26,375 nucleotides of DNA from JAZKIX01 sp040384645 (GCA_040384645.1 JAZKIX010000084.1:1-26375); one strand, 5' to 3'. Numbered from the stretch's first letter, positions 6,578-15,209 are shown. Numbers and translations: made by a program. The notes: generated from the sequence alone by a model not told the origin.

Positions 6578-8992
6578 TTATATGTGAGCGAGGGTTTCGC
6601 GGATTGTCAGTTGCGATGCTTTCCATGCCGGGAAAGCGCTTGCGGCTAGAGCGCCGAGAACGATCAACAGTAGCCATATCGTCATGGCGCTGAAGGAGAG
6701 AAACAAGGGTAATGGCGAACGGAACGACAGGTTGCCAAGCAGTCGTCCGACGGCGCTCGATAAGGGAATTGACAACACAATAGCGATGCACCAGCTCATT
6801 AAGCCAATAAAAATGCCTTCGCCAATGACGTTGCGCAATACCATGCCCGATGTACCGCCGATGGTGCGCATGATGCCAAATTCGCGGGTGCGTTCCAGCA
6901 CGTTGGTACCCATCGCTGACATCAGGCCGAGTGCGCCGACAACCGCCATCAAGATCGACATCGCAATGAGCGCAACGATCAGGATGTATACATGGCCGTC
7001 GAGCGCATCGTTTAAGCGAGTTTCGGAAATCTCGACCTTGGTCTGTATGCCGCCGCGCTCCAATGCTTGCGCGATGGCTTTGCCGGCAACGCTGATGGCG
7101 TCGGGATTGTGTACCTTGAGCGCGACCCGGATCGCGTTCGATTGTCCGGCTAACGCCGTGGCGTGGGCAAAGCCGGTGGGTGTGGTGTACGCAGCGGCGG
7201 GCGAGAGAATTTCGCGCGCGATGCCGACCACCTTGAAGACCGATGCCTGGCCTTCGACCCGCAACGAGATACTCTCACCCACCTTGGCATCGGGGAATAA
7301 GGCCAACGCCATGTGGTTTAGCACTACTGCCTCGGTATCGCCTGCGTCCAGCCAGCGTCCACTGAGCATCGTGAGCTGCGCCATCGCGCTCGCTGGCGGC
7401 ACCGAGCGCAACGTAAAACTGCCATGTCCGCCGTCGGGATAAGTCCTGACAATCGCCAGTCCGTCGCTGCGGTTGGCGGCTGCGGGCAAGAGGTTCCACG
7501 ATTCGACAGTGTTCACCCCTTGCACCGCGCCCACCAGCGACAGTAGTCGGTCTTGCTCGACCGGCTGGCGCAGGCGGATTTCCAGATCGTAGTGGCGGTC
7601 GGCGGCGGCATCGGCCAGATTCTGGTCCCACGCCGATTTAACATTGAGGCTGGTCAAAAACATCGCACCGGCAGCGGCCATCAAACCGAGCGTCAGTGCC
7701 AGCCGGCCACGACGGCGGAAGGTATTGCGGATCGCCAGGATCAGCGTGCGGTCGATGCCACGGATTTTGCCCAGCGCCTTATCAAAACGGCTGCTGCCAA
7801 ATGCTTGACGTCCCACGCCAAAATCGTTGATCGCCTGCCATACCGTGATGCGGGTCGCCTTGAAAATCGGTACTAAGGCAATCAGCAATGGCACTAGCAT
7901 GCCGACCAATATCTGCGCGCCGATATTCCATGCCGGCACCGCTTTGCTTACCAAGGTAAAGTTAAGCAGTTCTGCAATTACACCGGCAAAAGCCCGACCT
8001 GCCGCCAGACCGAGCGGCAAACCCAGCAGCAACGCAATGGCAGCCATGCCTGCCACCAGCAAGAGATAAATATTAGCGATCTGCCAAGAGCGGGCGCCGA
8101 TGGCCTTCATCACACCGATCTGGCGCGCTTGCTGCGCCAGCATGCCACCGATCATGGTGGCGGTCAGTACCGCGCTCAGGACTAGGGCCATGCCGCTGAA
8201 GATCAAGAACATCACCAGAATTGCCGTCATTTGGGTTTGATGCGGATGGCGTCCCGGCGGTGGCACCTGGATCTCATCGACCACAATGCCGCGCTGTTTC
8301 AGCCACAGCGCGAGATCGGCAACGGTGCGTTCGATCCCCGGCAAATTGAAGTTGGGATCGCTGACGCTGATCTTTAGCAGGTGCGGCATCGCATCGCCGC
8401 CCAGCATGACCAAGGTTGCCGGCGTGATGTAGCCATATACGGTTTGCTCTTGCCAAGCTGGCGCCAGGCCGGGATCGTGGACTAGCCCCGCGATAACGAT
8501 GGCTTGTTTGCTGGCATTGCCCGCTTGTACTTGCAGGGTTGCGCCAACCTTGGCATGGACCAGCGGCAGCGCAGTGCGTTCCAGCAAAACGGTGCCGGTG
8601 GGCGGCGGCCAAGCGCCTGATTCTGGCGTAAAGGTATTTAAGCGCATCGCATTGAAATCTTGCACCACAAACAGCAGCATCGGGATCGATTCGCCCGGCT
8701 TCACCTCGACACGGGCCAGCACGGCAGAGCTGGCCTCGGCCTCGGCAATGCCGGGCTGGCGGCGCACCTCGCGCAGCAGTGCATCGTCGATCCGGTCCAG
8801 TTCCAGCAGGGCGCTGGCTGGATTTGTGCCCAGATAATTGCGGCTGATTTCGCGTGTCAGGATGGTGTAGGAGGTCAGGATGGTGGCGATGGCAAAGATG
8901 CCCAGCGCCAGCGCCGCCACCATCATGGCAAGCCGTCCCTGCGTGCTGCGCAGATCGCCGATCAGCTTGTTCCAGCGCGGGCTCAGTTTCAT
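6578..8992 (-). CDS. ABC transporter permease, FtsX/MacB type, two FtsX domains
   Basis: An 804-residue inner-membrane permease with duplicated architecture. It has a first helix (about 18-42), a large periplasmic MacB-like core domain (about 45-255), three helices (about 263-380), a second leading helix (about 431-450), a second periplasmic domain (about 455-675) and three C-terminal helices (about 680-795). This layout is typical of permeases paired with LolD/MacB-class ATPases. They extrude lipoproteins, peptides or drugs, or work as mechanotransmission systems rather than transporting through the membrane. The start at 8992 overlaps the ATPase stop by 4 bp (ATGA), which implies translational coupling. 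No substrate can be assigned from sequence. Confidence 0.92.
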   Translation of the reverse strand: MKLSPRWNKLIGDLRSTQGRLAMMVAALALGIFAIATILTSYTILTREISRNYLGTNPASALLELDRIDDALLREVRRQPGIAEAEASSAVLARVEVKPGESIPMLLFVVQDFNAMRLNTFTPESGAWPPPTGTVLLERTALPLVHAKVGATLQVQAGNASKQAIVIAGLVHDPGLAPAWQEQTVYGYITPATLVMLGGDAMPHLLKISVSDPNFNLPGIERTVADLALWLKQRGIVVDEIQVPPPGRHPHQTQMTAILVMFLIFSGMALVLSAVLTATMIGGMLAQQARQIGVMKAIGARSWQIANIYLLLVAGMAAIALLLGLPLGLAAGRAFAGVIAELLNFTLVSKAVPAWNIGAQILVGMLVPLLIALVPIFKATRITVWQAINDFGVGRQAFGSSRFDKALGKIRGIDRTLILAIRNTFRRRGRLALTLGLMAAAGAMFLTSLNVKSAWDQNLADAAADRHYDLEIRLRQPVEQDRLLSLVGAVQGVNTVESWNLLPAAANRSDGLAIVRTYPDGGHGSFTLRSVPPASAMAQLTMLSGRWLDAGDTEAVVLNHMALALFPDAKVGESISLRVEGQASVFKVVGIAREILSPAAAYTTPTGFAHATALAGQSNAIRVALKVHNPDAISVAGKAIAQALERGGIQTKVEISETRLNDALDGHVYILIVALIAMSILMAVVGALGLMSAMGTNVLERTREFGIMRTIGGTSGMVLRNVIGEGIFIGLMSWCIAIVLSIPLSSAVGRLLGNLSFRSPLPLFLSFSAMTIWLLLIVLGALAASAFPAWKASQLTIRETLAHI

Positions 8993-9732
8993 GGCGCTTC
9001 CTCAGTTTCGCCCACGATGACACCATCGGCCAGCGTAATGATGCGGGTGAAGTTACGGCTCAGGTCGCGCTCGTGGGTCACCATCACCACCGTTTTGCCT
9101 TCGCCCGCCAAGGTGGCAAATAATTGCATCACCGCGTCCGAGGTGGCGGAATCGAGATTGCCGGTCGGCTCGTCCGCCACCAGGATCGGCGGATCGTTGG
9201 CCAGCGCACGGGCGATGGCGGCGCGTTGTTGCTGGCCACCGGACATATCAGCCGGCAGTTTGTCGGCTTGCTCGGCAATACCTAATTTTTCCAGCAGCGC
9301 CAGCGCCCGCGGCCTGCGTTCGGCGGGGCGATAGGTATTGCAAAAATCCATTGGCAGCATCACGTTTTCTGCCACGCTCAAGGTTGGCAATAGTTGGAAG
9401 AATTGAAAGATGACGCCGACGTTCTTGCCGCGCCAGATCGCCAGTTGCTCTTGACTGAGCGCATGGATCGCCTGGCCCTCCACCACGATCTGGCCTGAGG
9501 AGGGCGAATCGATTCCGGTCAGCACATTGATCAGGGTCGATTTACCACTGCCCGATTTGCCGACCACGGCGATGAACTCGCCTTGCTGCACCGTCAGACT
9601 GATGTCGCGCAAAGCGTCGAAGGCGCCTGAGGCAGTGACGTAACGTTTAGATACTTGCGACAGTGCGATTAAGGATGTGGATAATTGCGCTGCATCGGCC
9701 TGCGCCAGGACTTGCTCGGATTCAATGCGCAT
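8989..9732 (-). CDS. ABC transporter ATP-binding protein, LolD/MacB-like
   Basis: A 247-residue ATPase with Walker A GKSGSGKST (58-66), a Q-loop near Gln110, signature MSGGQQQR (163-170), Walker B ILVADE (183-188), a D-loop, and the H-loop histidine at about 220 in VTHER. The sequence falls in the MacB/LolD/FtsE class that partners FtsX-like permeases. Its start overlaps the end of the DUF2147 gene by 11 bp, with a G-rich ribosome binding site (GGGGGG) before it. Its stop overlaps the permease start. It energises the permease encoded immediately downstream. Confidence 0.95.
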   Translation of the reverse strand: MRIESEQVLAQADAAQLSTSLIALSQVSKRYVTASGAFDALRDISLTVQQGEFIAVVGKSGSGKSTLINVLTGIDSPSSGQIVVEGQAIHALSQEQLAIWRGKNVGVIFQFFQLLPTLSVAENVMLPMDFCNTYRPAERRPRALALLEKLGIAEQADKLPADMSGGQQQRAAIARALANDPPILVADEPTGNLDSATSDAVMQLFATLAGEGKTVVMVTHERDLSRNFTRIITLADGVIVGETEEAP

Positions 9733-10222
9733 CGCTGCCCCCCGTTGGTGTTGTGTTTTTACTGGTTTTATCGTCGACGCGGCTCCACATATGGGTTTTC
9801 CCGATCAGCGAAACGCCGATATACGGGCGTACCCAAAGCCGGCCAGAGGGTTCAAGCCGCATCAGACATTCGTATGATTTCCCATCGGCGATATTGACCA
9901 TACGGCCTTGCCATTGGCCGTCGCTGGCCGGCTTGAAATCACGCAATAATTGCCAGCCCACCATGGCTTGCACTTCTTTGTCAGTGCTCTTTGGCTCCAG
10001 CGGGCGCACGATGGTGCCGCACACCGCGTTCAGGCACGGCGCGATTTGCATCACATGCTTGCCGCCATCCATGACCCATTCCCCCTCCATTGCCGACACG
10101 GCTGGTTTGTCTGGCTTGACCTCGGCCAAGACCACATTGGTCGAAGATAGTGCGACCGTGATGACGGTCGCAAACCATGCTGTGCGAGGTCGAATTTTGT
10201 TTGATTTCACGCTTGTTTTCAT
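9722..10222 (-). CDS. DUF2147-family periplasmic protein
   Basis: A 166-residue protein with a cleavable signal peptide (basic N-terminus, hydrophobic core, likely cut after VVLA near residue 33). The mature domain contains GEWVMDGG, a Cys pair around IAPCLNAVCGTI, and GRLWVRPYIGVSLIG near the C-terminus, which match the DUF2147 pattern. DUF2147 proteins are small beta-rich periplasmic proteins of unknown role. GGGAG lies 7 nt before the ATG. It is the first gene of the operon and overlaps the ABC ATPase gene, so it probably works with the transporter as a periplasmic partner. The family call rests on motif memory. Confidence 0.8.
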   Translation of the reverse strand: MKTSVKSNKIRPRTAWFATVITVALSSTNVVLAEVKPDKPAVSAMEGEWVMDGGKHVMQIAPCLNAVCGTIVRPLEPKSTDKEVQAMVGWQLLRDFKPASDGQWQGRMVNIADGKSYECLMRLEPSGRLWVRPYIGVSLIGKTHMWSRVDDKTSKNTTPTGGSDAH

Positions 10223-10239
10223 GTAATACTCCCTTTTAT

Positions 10240-10274
10240 TCGAACACTTGTTTGATAAAGAACTTGATGTTCGA
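10240..10274. promoter_or_regulatory. Inverted repeat over the operon -10 / start region (candidate operator)
   Basis: TCGAACA (10240-10246) and TGTTCGA (10268-10274) are perfect inverted repeats. A third copy, TGTTCGA, lies at 10351-10357 just upstream of the TetR gene. The site spans the predicted transcription start of the operon. Wide spacing makes a single dimer site less likely, so separate half-sites are possible. Confidence 0.35.
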
Positions 10275-10303
10275 TATTAGAGTGCCGCTGCTGATGCGGT
10301 CAA
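10274..10303 (-). promoter_or_regulatory. Sigma-70 promoter of the DUF2147-ABC operon
   Basis: On the minus strand the sequence reads TTGACC, 18 nt, then TAATAT. These match 5 of 6 bases of the -35 box and 5 of 6 of the -10 box at acceptable spacing. It lies about 50 bp upstream of the DUF2147 start codon, with two inverted repeats close to it. Confidence 0.6.
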
Positions 10304-10312
10304 CGTACAGGG

Positions 10313-10328
10313 CAAACGTATCCGTTTG
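10313..10328. promoter_or_regulatory. Candidate TetR operator
   Basis: CAAACG-TATC-CGTTTG is a perfect inverted repeat centred in the divergent region, 10 bp upstream of the operon -35 box. GTAC tetranucleotides flank it on both sides. A further AAACGG at 10338-10343 can pair with CCGTTT at 10322-10327. This compact palindrome between a divergent regulator and its neighbour is where TetR-family dimers normally bind. Confidence 0.45.
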
Positions 10329-10372
10329 ATTCCGTACAAAACGGACGATCTGTTCGACCAAAGGAGCCTTGC

Positions 10373-10984
10373 ATGAAACCAGAGTCGCAGTCAGAAACCC
10401 GGATTGATCCACGGGTGCGCCGTACCCGGCAACGCTTGCATGAATCGTTGCTGCACCTGGCGGTGGAACGTGGCTACGATGCCGTGACGGTGCAGGATGT
10501 CTTAAACCATTCGGAAACCGCACGCTCGACCTTTTATGCGCACTTCCGCGACAAAGACGATCTGTTTTTCAGTGGATTTGGGGACAGTAGCCCGCCGTTG
10601 TTTGAAGCACTTTTCGAGGCCGATGTCAACGCCAATCCATTTGCCAATTTCACGCAGGCCCTGTTTGATCATGTTTACCAAAACCGGGCCTTGGCAACGG
10701 CTTTTTTTGGCTCCAGCGTGGCGCCGCTGATCATGGGACATTTGCGCAATCTGATCGTGGTCGAAGCCAGAAAATTGCTGGCCGGACAGGGACCAGCGCG
10801 TAATCTGGCGGCGCCCGATGAGTTGCGGGTGCAGTTCGTCGCCGGCGCATCATTTAGCTTGATGACGTGGTGGATTGATCATGATTTCCCGTATTCGGTG
10901 CAGGAAATGAGCGAGGCCTGCCAACAATTTATTACCGCCGGGGTGGGACGGGAGCTTGCGCCAGAATTTGATTTAACGAGCTGA
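10373..10984 (+). CDS. TetR/AcrR-family transcriptional regulator
   Basis: A 203-residue regulator. The N-terminal helix-turn-helix domain (about 14-60) carries the family pattern RGYDAVTVQDVLNHS, then STFYAHFRDKDDLF. The C-terminal ligand-binding half is Phe/Ala-rich with no recognisable ligand signature. AGGAG lies about 8 nt before the ATG at 10373. The gene is divergent from the DUF2147-ABC operon and shares a 150-bp intergenic region with candidate operators, so it most likely represses that operon and itself. Repeat copy B begins 30 bp past the stop codon. Confidence 0.93.
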   Translation: MKPESQSETRIDPRVRRTRQRLHESLLHLAVERGYDAVTVQDVLNHSETARSTFYAHFRDKDDLFFSGFGDSSPPLFEALFEADVNANPFANFTQALFDHVYQNRALATAFFGSSVAPLIMGHLRNLIVVEARKLLAGQGPARNLAAPDELRVQFVAGASFSLMTWWIDHDFPYSVQEMSEACQQFITAGVGRELAPEFDLTS

Positions 10985-11013
10985 TGAAGGCGATTTAAGA
11001 GATTTTTTGCTTG

Positions 11014-11096
11014 AATAATACTGGCAGGTGTATTTTTGAAAGCCCAATCAAATCGAGCGGGTACGGCATTGTTTTGGCATATACCCCCGTATTTTT
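11014..11096 (+). repeat. Dispersed intergenic element, copy B
   Basis: Begins AATAATACTGGC, then AGGTGTATT, GCCCAAT, GCGGGTA, GGCAT and TATACCCCC, ending in GTATTTTT. AATAC/GTATT forms hairpin 1. GGGTA (11059-11063) and TACCC (11082-11086) form hairpin 2 around an 18-nt loop. It lies 30 bp after the TetR stop and before chrB. Confidence 0.85.
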
Positions 11097-11218
11097 GTGT
11101 AAAACATGCACTCAGGCCACGATCTGGTAGCCATCAAAAAGCGTAAAGTATTCTTAAAAATATGAATATATCGCTACATTATTTGTAGGGAATGTTTCAA
11201 ATATGTAAAATGCGCAGC

Positions 11219-12210
11219 ATGACGCAAGAAAACACCCCTTGGCTGCTCTTGGTACTCAGTCTGCCGACGCAAAGCGCCACCGCGCGCATGCGGATCTGGC
11301 GCGCACTCAAAGCGCTTGGCTGCGGCGCGTTGCGTGACGGCGCTTATCTATTGCCTGACAAGCCCAACTGCCGACAGCATTTCAATGACTTGCTCGATGA
11401 AACGCTGCGCGAGGGCGGTAGCGCCTGGTTGCTCACTGTCCATGCCCAATCCGGCGCAGAAAGTGATGCTTTCCGACTGTTGTTCGCCCGCGAAGACGAC
11501 TATGTGCAATTGGTGCAATCGCTGACTGCGGCACGGACAATATTGGCCGGATTGACTGCACAAGAGATCACACGCGCCATGCGAAAAATGCGCCGCGACT
11601 ATGAGGCGCTGCGCAATATCGATTACTACCCGAACGATGCCAGTGCGCAAGCCGAGGCGGCGTGGATGGATTTCATCGACGCCGCGGAAACCTGCTTGTC
11701 GCCCGGCNNNNNNNNNNCGAGCCGCAAGCCATCGAGTCGCCGATTCTGCAACGGGACATCGCCGCCTATCAGGCCCGCACTTGGGCCACACGGCGCCATC
11801 TGTGGGTGGATCGGGTCGCCAGTGCCTGGCTGATCCAGCGTTTCATCGACCGTCAAGCCAGTTTTCTATGGCTGGCCGCGCCAGAAGATTGCCCGCCTGA
11901 TGCGCTGGGCTTCGATTTCGATGCGGCCGCTTTCACCCATATCGGGCAGCGCGTGACTTTCGAGGTCTTGCTGGCCAGCTTTGCGCTGGAACATGACCGC
12001 GGCTTGATGCGGCTGGGCGCCATGATTCATGTGCTCGATATCGGGAGCGGCTTCGTGCCCGAGGCTAGCGGCTTCGAAGCGATCCTGGCCGGCACCCGTC
12101 AGCGCTGCGCCGACGACGACCAATTGCTGGCGGAAATCGGCGTCGTGCTCGATTCGCTGTATCGCCATTTTTCCAATGACCCCATTGCTACACAGAGGAC
12201 AGATGCATGA
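11219..12210 (+). CDS. chrB: ChrB chromate-resistance protein, interrupted by an assembly gap
   Basis: Two frames separated by the 10-N gap at 11708-11717 read as one ChrB. The N-terminal part (WLLLVLSLPTQ, an RMRIWRALKALG segment and DGAYLLP) matches the ChrB N-terminal domain. The C-terminal part (RRHLWVDRVASAWLIQRFID, then FDFDAAAFTHIG) matches the ChrB domain proper. ChrB is known as a chromate-responsive regulator or accessory factor of chrA operons. The halves are in different phases, so the true gap length is not 10 nt. Nothing indicates a genuine frameshift. ATGs at 11192 and 11210 are also in frame. None has a good ribosome binding site, and I chose 11219 because MTQENTPWLLL fits family starts. 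It overlaps chrA by 4 bp. Confidence 0.88.
11708..11717. other. Assembly gap (10 N) inside chrB
   Basis: Ten consecutive N. The coding phase differs on the two sides, so this is a fixed-size placeholder, not a measured distance. Confidence 0.97.
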
Positions 12211-13397
12211 CACTTATTGAACAACCTGTCGCCAAGGCCGGCGATACGCCCAGCTATACCTTGTGGCAAATGATCCTTTACATGCTGCGTCTGGGGACGC
12301 TGGGCTTTGGCGGGCCGGTGGCGCTGGTGGGTTATATGCACCGCGACCTGGTCGAGGAGCGCCACTGGATTACCGAAGAAGATTACAAGGAAGGTATGGC
12401 GCTGGCCCAACTCGCGCCCGGGCCGATGGCGGCGCAACTGGGCATTTATATGGGCTATATCCATTACCGCATCGTCGGCGCCACGTTGGCTGGCATCGCT
12501 TTTGTGCTGCCCTCGTTTTTGATGGTGCTCGCATTGGGCTGGGCCTATACGCGCTTTGGCGGCCTGTCCTGGATGCAAGCTGTCTTTTACGGCGTCGGTG
12601 CAGCGGTAATCGGCATCATCACCATGAGCGCCAAGAAGCTGACGCAAAAAAGCGTGGGCAAGGACAAGCTGCTGTGGGCGATTTACCTGCTGCTGGCTTC
12701 GGTGACCGTGATCACCGAGTCTGAGATCGCCTGGTTATTCATTGCTGCGGGCGTCTTGGTATGGTTCCTGCGCGCACCACCGAAATGGCTGGGCAAGGGC
12801 AATCTGCAAGCCACCGCCTTGACCCAGATCCCGATGGCCAGCGGCCTGTTTGGCACGCTCGATGTGTCGCTCTTGACGCAGATCGGCTTGTTTTTCACCA
12901 AGGCCGGCGCCTTCGTATTCGGCTCGGGCCTGGCGATCGTGCCTTTTCTTTACGGCGGGGTAGTCACCGAATATCACTGGCTCAATGACAAGCAATTCGT
13001 GGATGCGGTGGCGGTGGCCATGATCACGCCCGGCCCGGTGGTGATCACGGTCGGCTTCATCGGTTATCTGATTGCCGGCCTGCCGGGTGCCTGCGTTGCA
13101 GCGCTGGCCACCTTTATCCCGTGTTACCTGTTTACCGTCATTCCGGCGCCGTATTTCAAGAAATACGGTAAGTTGCCGGGTGTGGTGGCTTTCGTCGACG
13201 GCATCACGGCAGCGGCAATCGGTGCCATCACCGGTTCGGTGATCGTGATCGCCCGGCGCTCGATTATCGACATCCCGACCGGATTGATTGCCGTGACCAC
13301 CATCGTGTTGTTGTGGAAATTCAAGAAGTTGCAGGAGCCGGTGGTGGTCGCAGCTGCGGCATTGCTGGGCTTACTGATTTACCCGCTGATTCACTAA
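12207..13397 (+). CDS. chrA: Chromate transporter ChrA (CHR family, two-domain)
   Basis: A 396-residue inner-membrane protein of about ten helices with the duplicated CHR fold. The first half contains LGFGGPVALVGYMHRDLVEE and LAQLAPGPMAAQLGIYMG. The second half repeats the pattern with GAFVFGSGLAIVPFL and AMITPGPVVITVGFIGYL. Long-chain CHR proteins export chromate driven by the proton motive force. The ATG is embedded in the chrB stop (ATGA), so the two genes are translationally coupled. Full length and intact. The chromate role is established for the family; activity here is inferred. Confidence 0.95.
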   Translation: MTLIEQPVAKAGDTPSYTLWQMILYMLRLGTLGFGGPVALVGYMHRDLVEERHWITEEDYKEGMALAQLAPGPMAAQLGIYMGYIHYRIVGATLAGIAFVLPSFLMVLALGWAYTRFGGLSWMQAVFYGVGAAVIGIITMSAKKLTQKSVGKDKLLWAIYLLLASVTVITESEIAWLFIAAGVLVWFLRAPPKWLGKGNLQATALTQIPMASGLFGTLDVSLLTQIGLFFTKAGAFVFGSGLAIVPFLYGGVVTEYHWLNDKQFVDAVAVAMITPGPVVITVGFIGYLIAGLPGACVAALATFIPCYLFTVIPAPYFKKYGKLPGVVAFVDGITAAAIGAITGSVIVIARRSIIDIPTGLIAVTTIVLLWKFKKLQEPVVVAAAALLGLLIYPLIH

Positions 13398-13472
13398 AAT
13401 AAGCGTCCGTTGAATCGACCGTTCAAAATACTTTGATGTCAGCGTGCGGCAGGCAATCGTAAAGTTATAACG

Positions 13473-13697
13473 ATGAGCAAGCTATTCAAACAAACATTTG
13501 CATTCCAGCTGTTCGCTGTTTTCATGGCGAATATGGCCGCAGCGAGTTTCAATTTGAATTGGCTTGCCCAGAAGATCGAATATAGTCACGCCAGTGCGCA
13601 TTCTGATCACGACGGGCGCGGCGATGCTACATACAATGCCGGCGAGGGCGAAGTGCCCAGCGCGGCAGAACATCAACTATTGCATGCAGCCAGCTAA
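13473..13697 (+). pseudogene. Truncated paralogue of the His-rich exported protein at 14814
   Basis: A 74-residue frame beginning MSKLFKQTFAFQLFAVFMA, with a hydrophobic leader followed by an Asp/His-rich segment. It aligns end to end with the N-terminal part of the 131-residue protein at 14814-15209, with about 80% DNA identity by eye. It lacks a 7-residue segment (VELAFEP in the full copy) and stops exactly where the full copy continues (AAS-stop against AADHPQLFPG). It therefore looks like a decayed duplicate, although translation as a short peptide is not excluded. It directly precedes the metallo-beta-lactamase-fold gene by 12 bp, and the two copies flank that gene. Confidence 0.65.
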
Positions 13698-13709
13698 ATA
13701 TTAGGCCTT

Positions 13710-14741
13710 ATGAAGAGATACTTTATTTTTTTGACGTCGGTCGTAATTGCAGCCGTTTCCATCATGGGATGCAGTGCTGTCTATAAGGGGCCACTATCGG
13801 ATCATTTTGATGGGGATCGGTTCTATCACCATGAAAAGGATTACACCTCTGGAGAGCTGCTTAAATGGATGGCAACTATGAATCCGGCCAAATGGCCCGA
13901 GTGGATTGAGGATGCGCGACACCCCATTCCACCCGCACGCGTAACCAGTGCGGGGCTGAGGGTGACACATATCAATCATGCCACCATGTTGATTCAGGTC
14001 GATGGAATGAACATTCTGACGGATCCCATTTGGTCTGAAAGGAGCAGCATGGTGTCATGGGCAGGCCCGAAGCGGGTGCGCGCAGCGGGCGTTGCGCTTG
14101 CTGAGCTTCCCCCCATTGACATTATTTTGATCAGCCATAATCACTATGACCATCTTGATTTACCTACCTTGAAAGCCATCACAAAAAACCATAATCCCAA
14201 AATATTCGTTGGTCTGGGCGTCGGTTCTTTACTGGCAGATAATCAAATCCTCAATGTGACTGAAATGGATTGGTGGCAAGAAGCAATCTTGGATCAACGG
14301 GGCGGCAAAGTTGTTTTTGTGCCTGCGCGACATAATTCAGGTAGGGGTGTGCTGGATAAAAATAAAACACTGTGGGGTGGGTTTGTTATTGAGTCATCAG
14401 TAGGCAATATTTACTTCGCGGGGGATACCGGTTATGGCGAATTTTTATCAAAAATAAAAGCGAAGTATGACTCTTTCGTATTAGCCATGCTCTTTATTGG
14501 TCACTATGAGCCGCGTTGGATGATGGAGTCGCATCACATGAACCCAGATGACGCGGTTAAGTTGCATCAGTATTTAAATGTCAAAACCAGCATAGGCATG
14601 CATTTTGCGACCTTTGGTGGGCACAATGACGAAAAGGTTGATGCTCATGAAAAAGACTTGGCTGTTGCTTTAGATAAATATCAAGTTCCTAAATCTGACT
14701 TTCTAGTGCTCGGTTTTGGCGCGGGTAAGGCGATTCCATAG
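13710..14741 (+). CDS. Metallo-beta-lactamase-fold lipoprotein (RomA/NAPE-PLD-like)
   Basis: A 343-residue protein with a signal peptide ending in a probable lipobox (IMGC, Cys21). The hydrolase domain has HINHATMLIQVDGMNILTDPIW (its core at about 87-108), the metal site HNHYDHLD (143-150), a later FAGDTGY and a C-terminal MHFATFGG. This pattern matches the UlaG/NAPE-PLD/RomA branch, often annotated as putative outer-membrane RomA-like hydrolases. The substrate could be a phosphodiester or lipid but is unknown. Met at lipobox position -2 is unusual, so lipidation is probable, not certain. The gene is visibly more AT-rich than its neighbours and sits between two copies of a duplicated gene, which suggests insertion by transfer. 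Confidence 0.88.
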   Translation: MKRYFIFLTSVVIAAVSIMGCSAVYKGPLSDHFDGDRFYHHEKDYTSGELLKWMATMNPAKWPEWIEDARHPIPPARVTSAGLRVTHINHATMLIQVDGMNILTDPIWSERSSMVSWAGPKRVRAAGVALAELPPIDIILISHNHYDHLDLPTLKAITKNHNPKIFVGLGVGSLLADNQILNVTEMDWWQEAILDQRGGKVVFVPARHNSGRGVLDKNKTLWGGFVIESSVGNIYFAGDTGYGEFLSKIKAKYDSFVLAMLFIGHYEPRWMMESHHMNPDDAVKLHQYLNVKTSIGMHFATFGGHNDEKVDAHEKDLAVALDKYQVPKSDFLVLGFGAGKAIP

Positions 14742-14813
14742 TGACAAAGCCAATTGCGGATCGGTTTTTATGGCTAGACTCCCCCAAGAATCACTAAAAG
14801 CAAGACTTAAACC

Positions 14814-15209
14814 GTGAATTTGAGCAAGCTATCCAAACAAACTTTTGCCTTCGCGCTATTCGCTATTTTCATGGCGAACATGGCTGCATGGAGTTTCAAC
14901 TCGAACTGGCTTGCCCATGAGATCGAACATAGCCACGCCAGCGCGCATGTCGAGCTGGCGTTCGAACCTAGCGATCACGACGGGCACGGCGATACCTACC
15001 CTGCCGGCGAGGACAAAGCGCCTGGTGCGGTAGAGCATCAACTGTTGCACGCCGCCGATCATCCCCAGCTTTTTCCTGGGATCGCTTTTGACCACATCCC
15101 TTCACCAATGCCCGACATAGTGCTGTCCCACGTCATCTCCCGCACACTCCCCTTGGCGATGCAAGATCCGCCGTTCCGTCCGCCTCGTACCATTTCTTTC
15201 CTCGGCTAA
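14814..15209 (+). CDS. Small exported His/Asp-rich protein, possibly metal-binding
   Basis: A 131-residue protein with a hydrophobic leader (about 9-30). A segment of His and acidic residues follows (HEIEHSHASAH, then SDHDGHGD), then EHQLLHAADH, and a Pro-rich C-terminus ending DPPFRPPRTISFLG. The layout of signal, His-rich middle and PPxRPPR tail recalls the small CzcI-like proteins found with metal-efflux operons, but I cannot assign a family with confidence. The start is uncertain: GTG at 14814 or TTG at 14820, the latter aligning with the ATG of the paralogue at 13473. It leads into the hupE-like gene about 210 bp downstream, so metal binding in the periplasm is a reasonable inference. 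Confidence 0.7.
   Translation: MNLSKLSKQTFAFALFAIFMANMAAWSFNSNWLAHEIEHSHASAHVELAFEPSDHDGHGDTYPAGEDKAPGAVEHQLLHAADHPQLFPGIAFDHIPSPMPDIVLSHVISRTLPLAMQDPPFRPPRTISFLG

Noticed and set aside
11192..11218. Upstream in-frame starts for chrB (ATG at 11192 and 11210)
   Set aside because: AGGGA at 11187 abuts the ATG at 11192 with no usable spacing, and the extra residues do not resemble ChrB starts. Not fully excluded.
11707..11718. Genuine frameshift in chrB
   Set aside because: The phase change coincides with a fixed-size N gap, so it only shows that the gap length is unknown.
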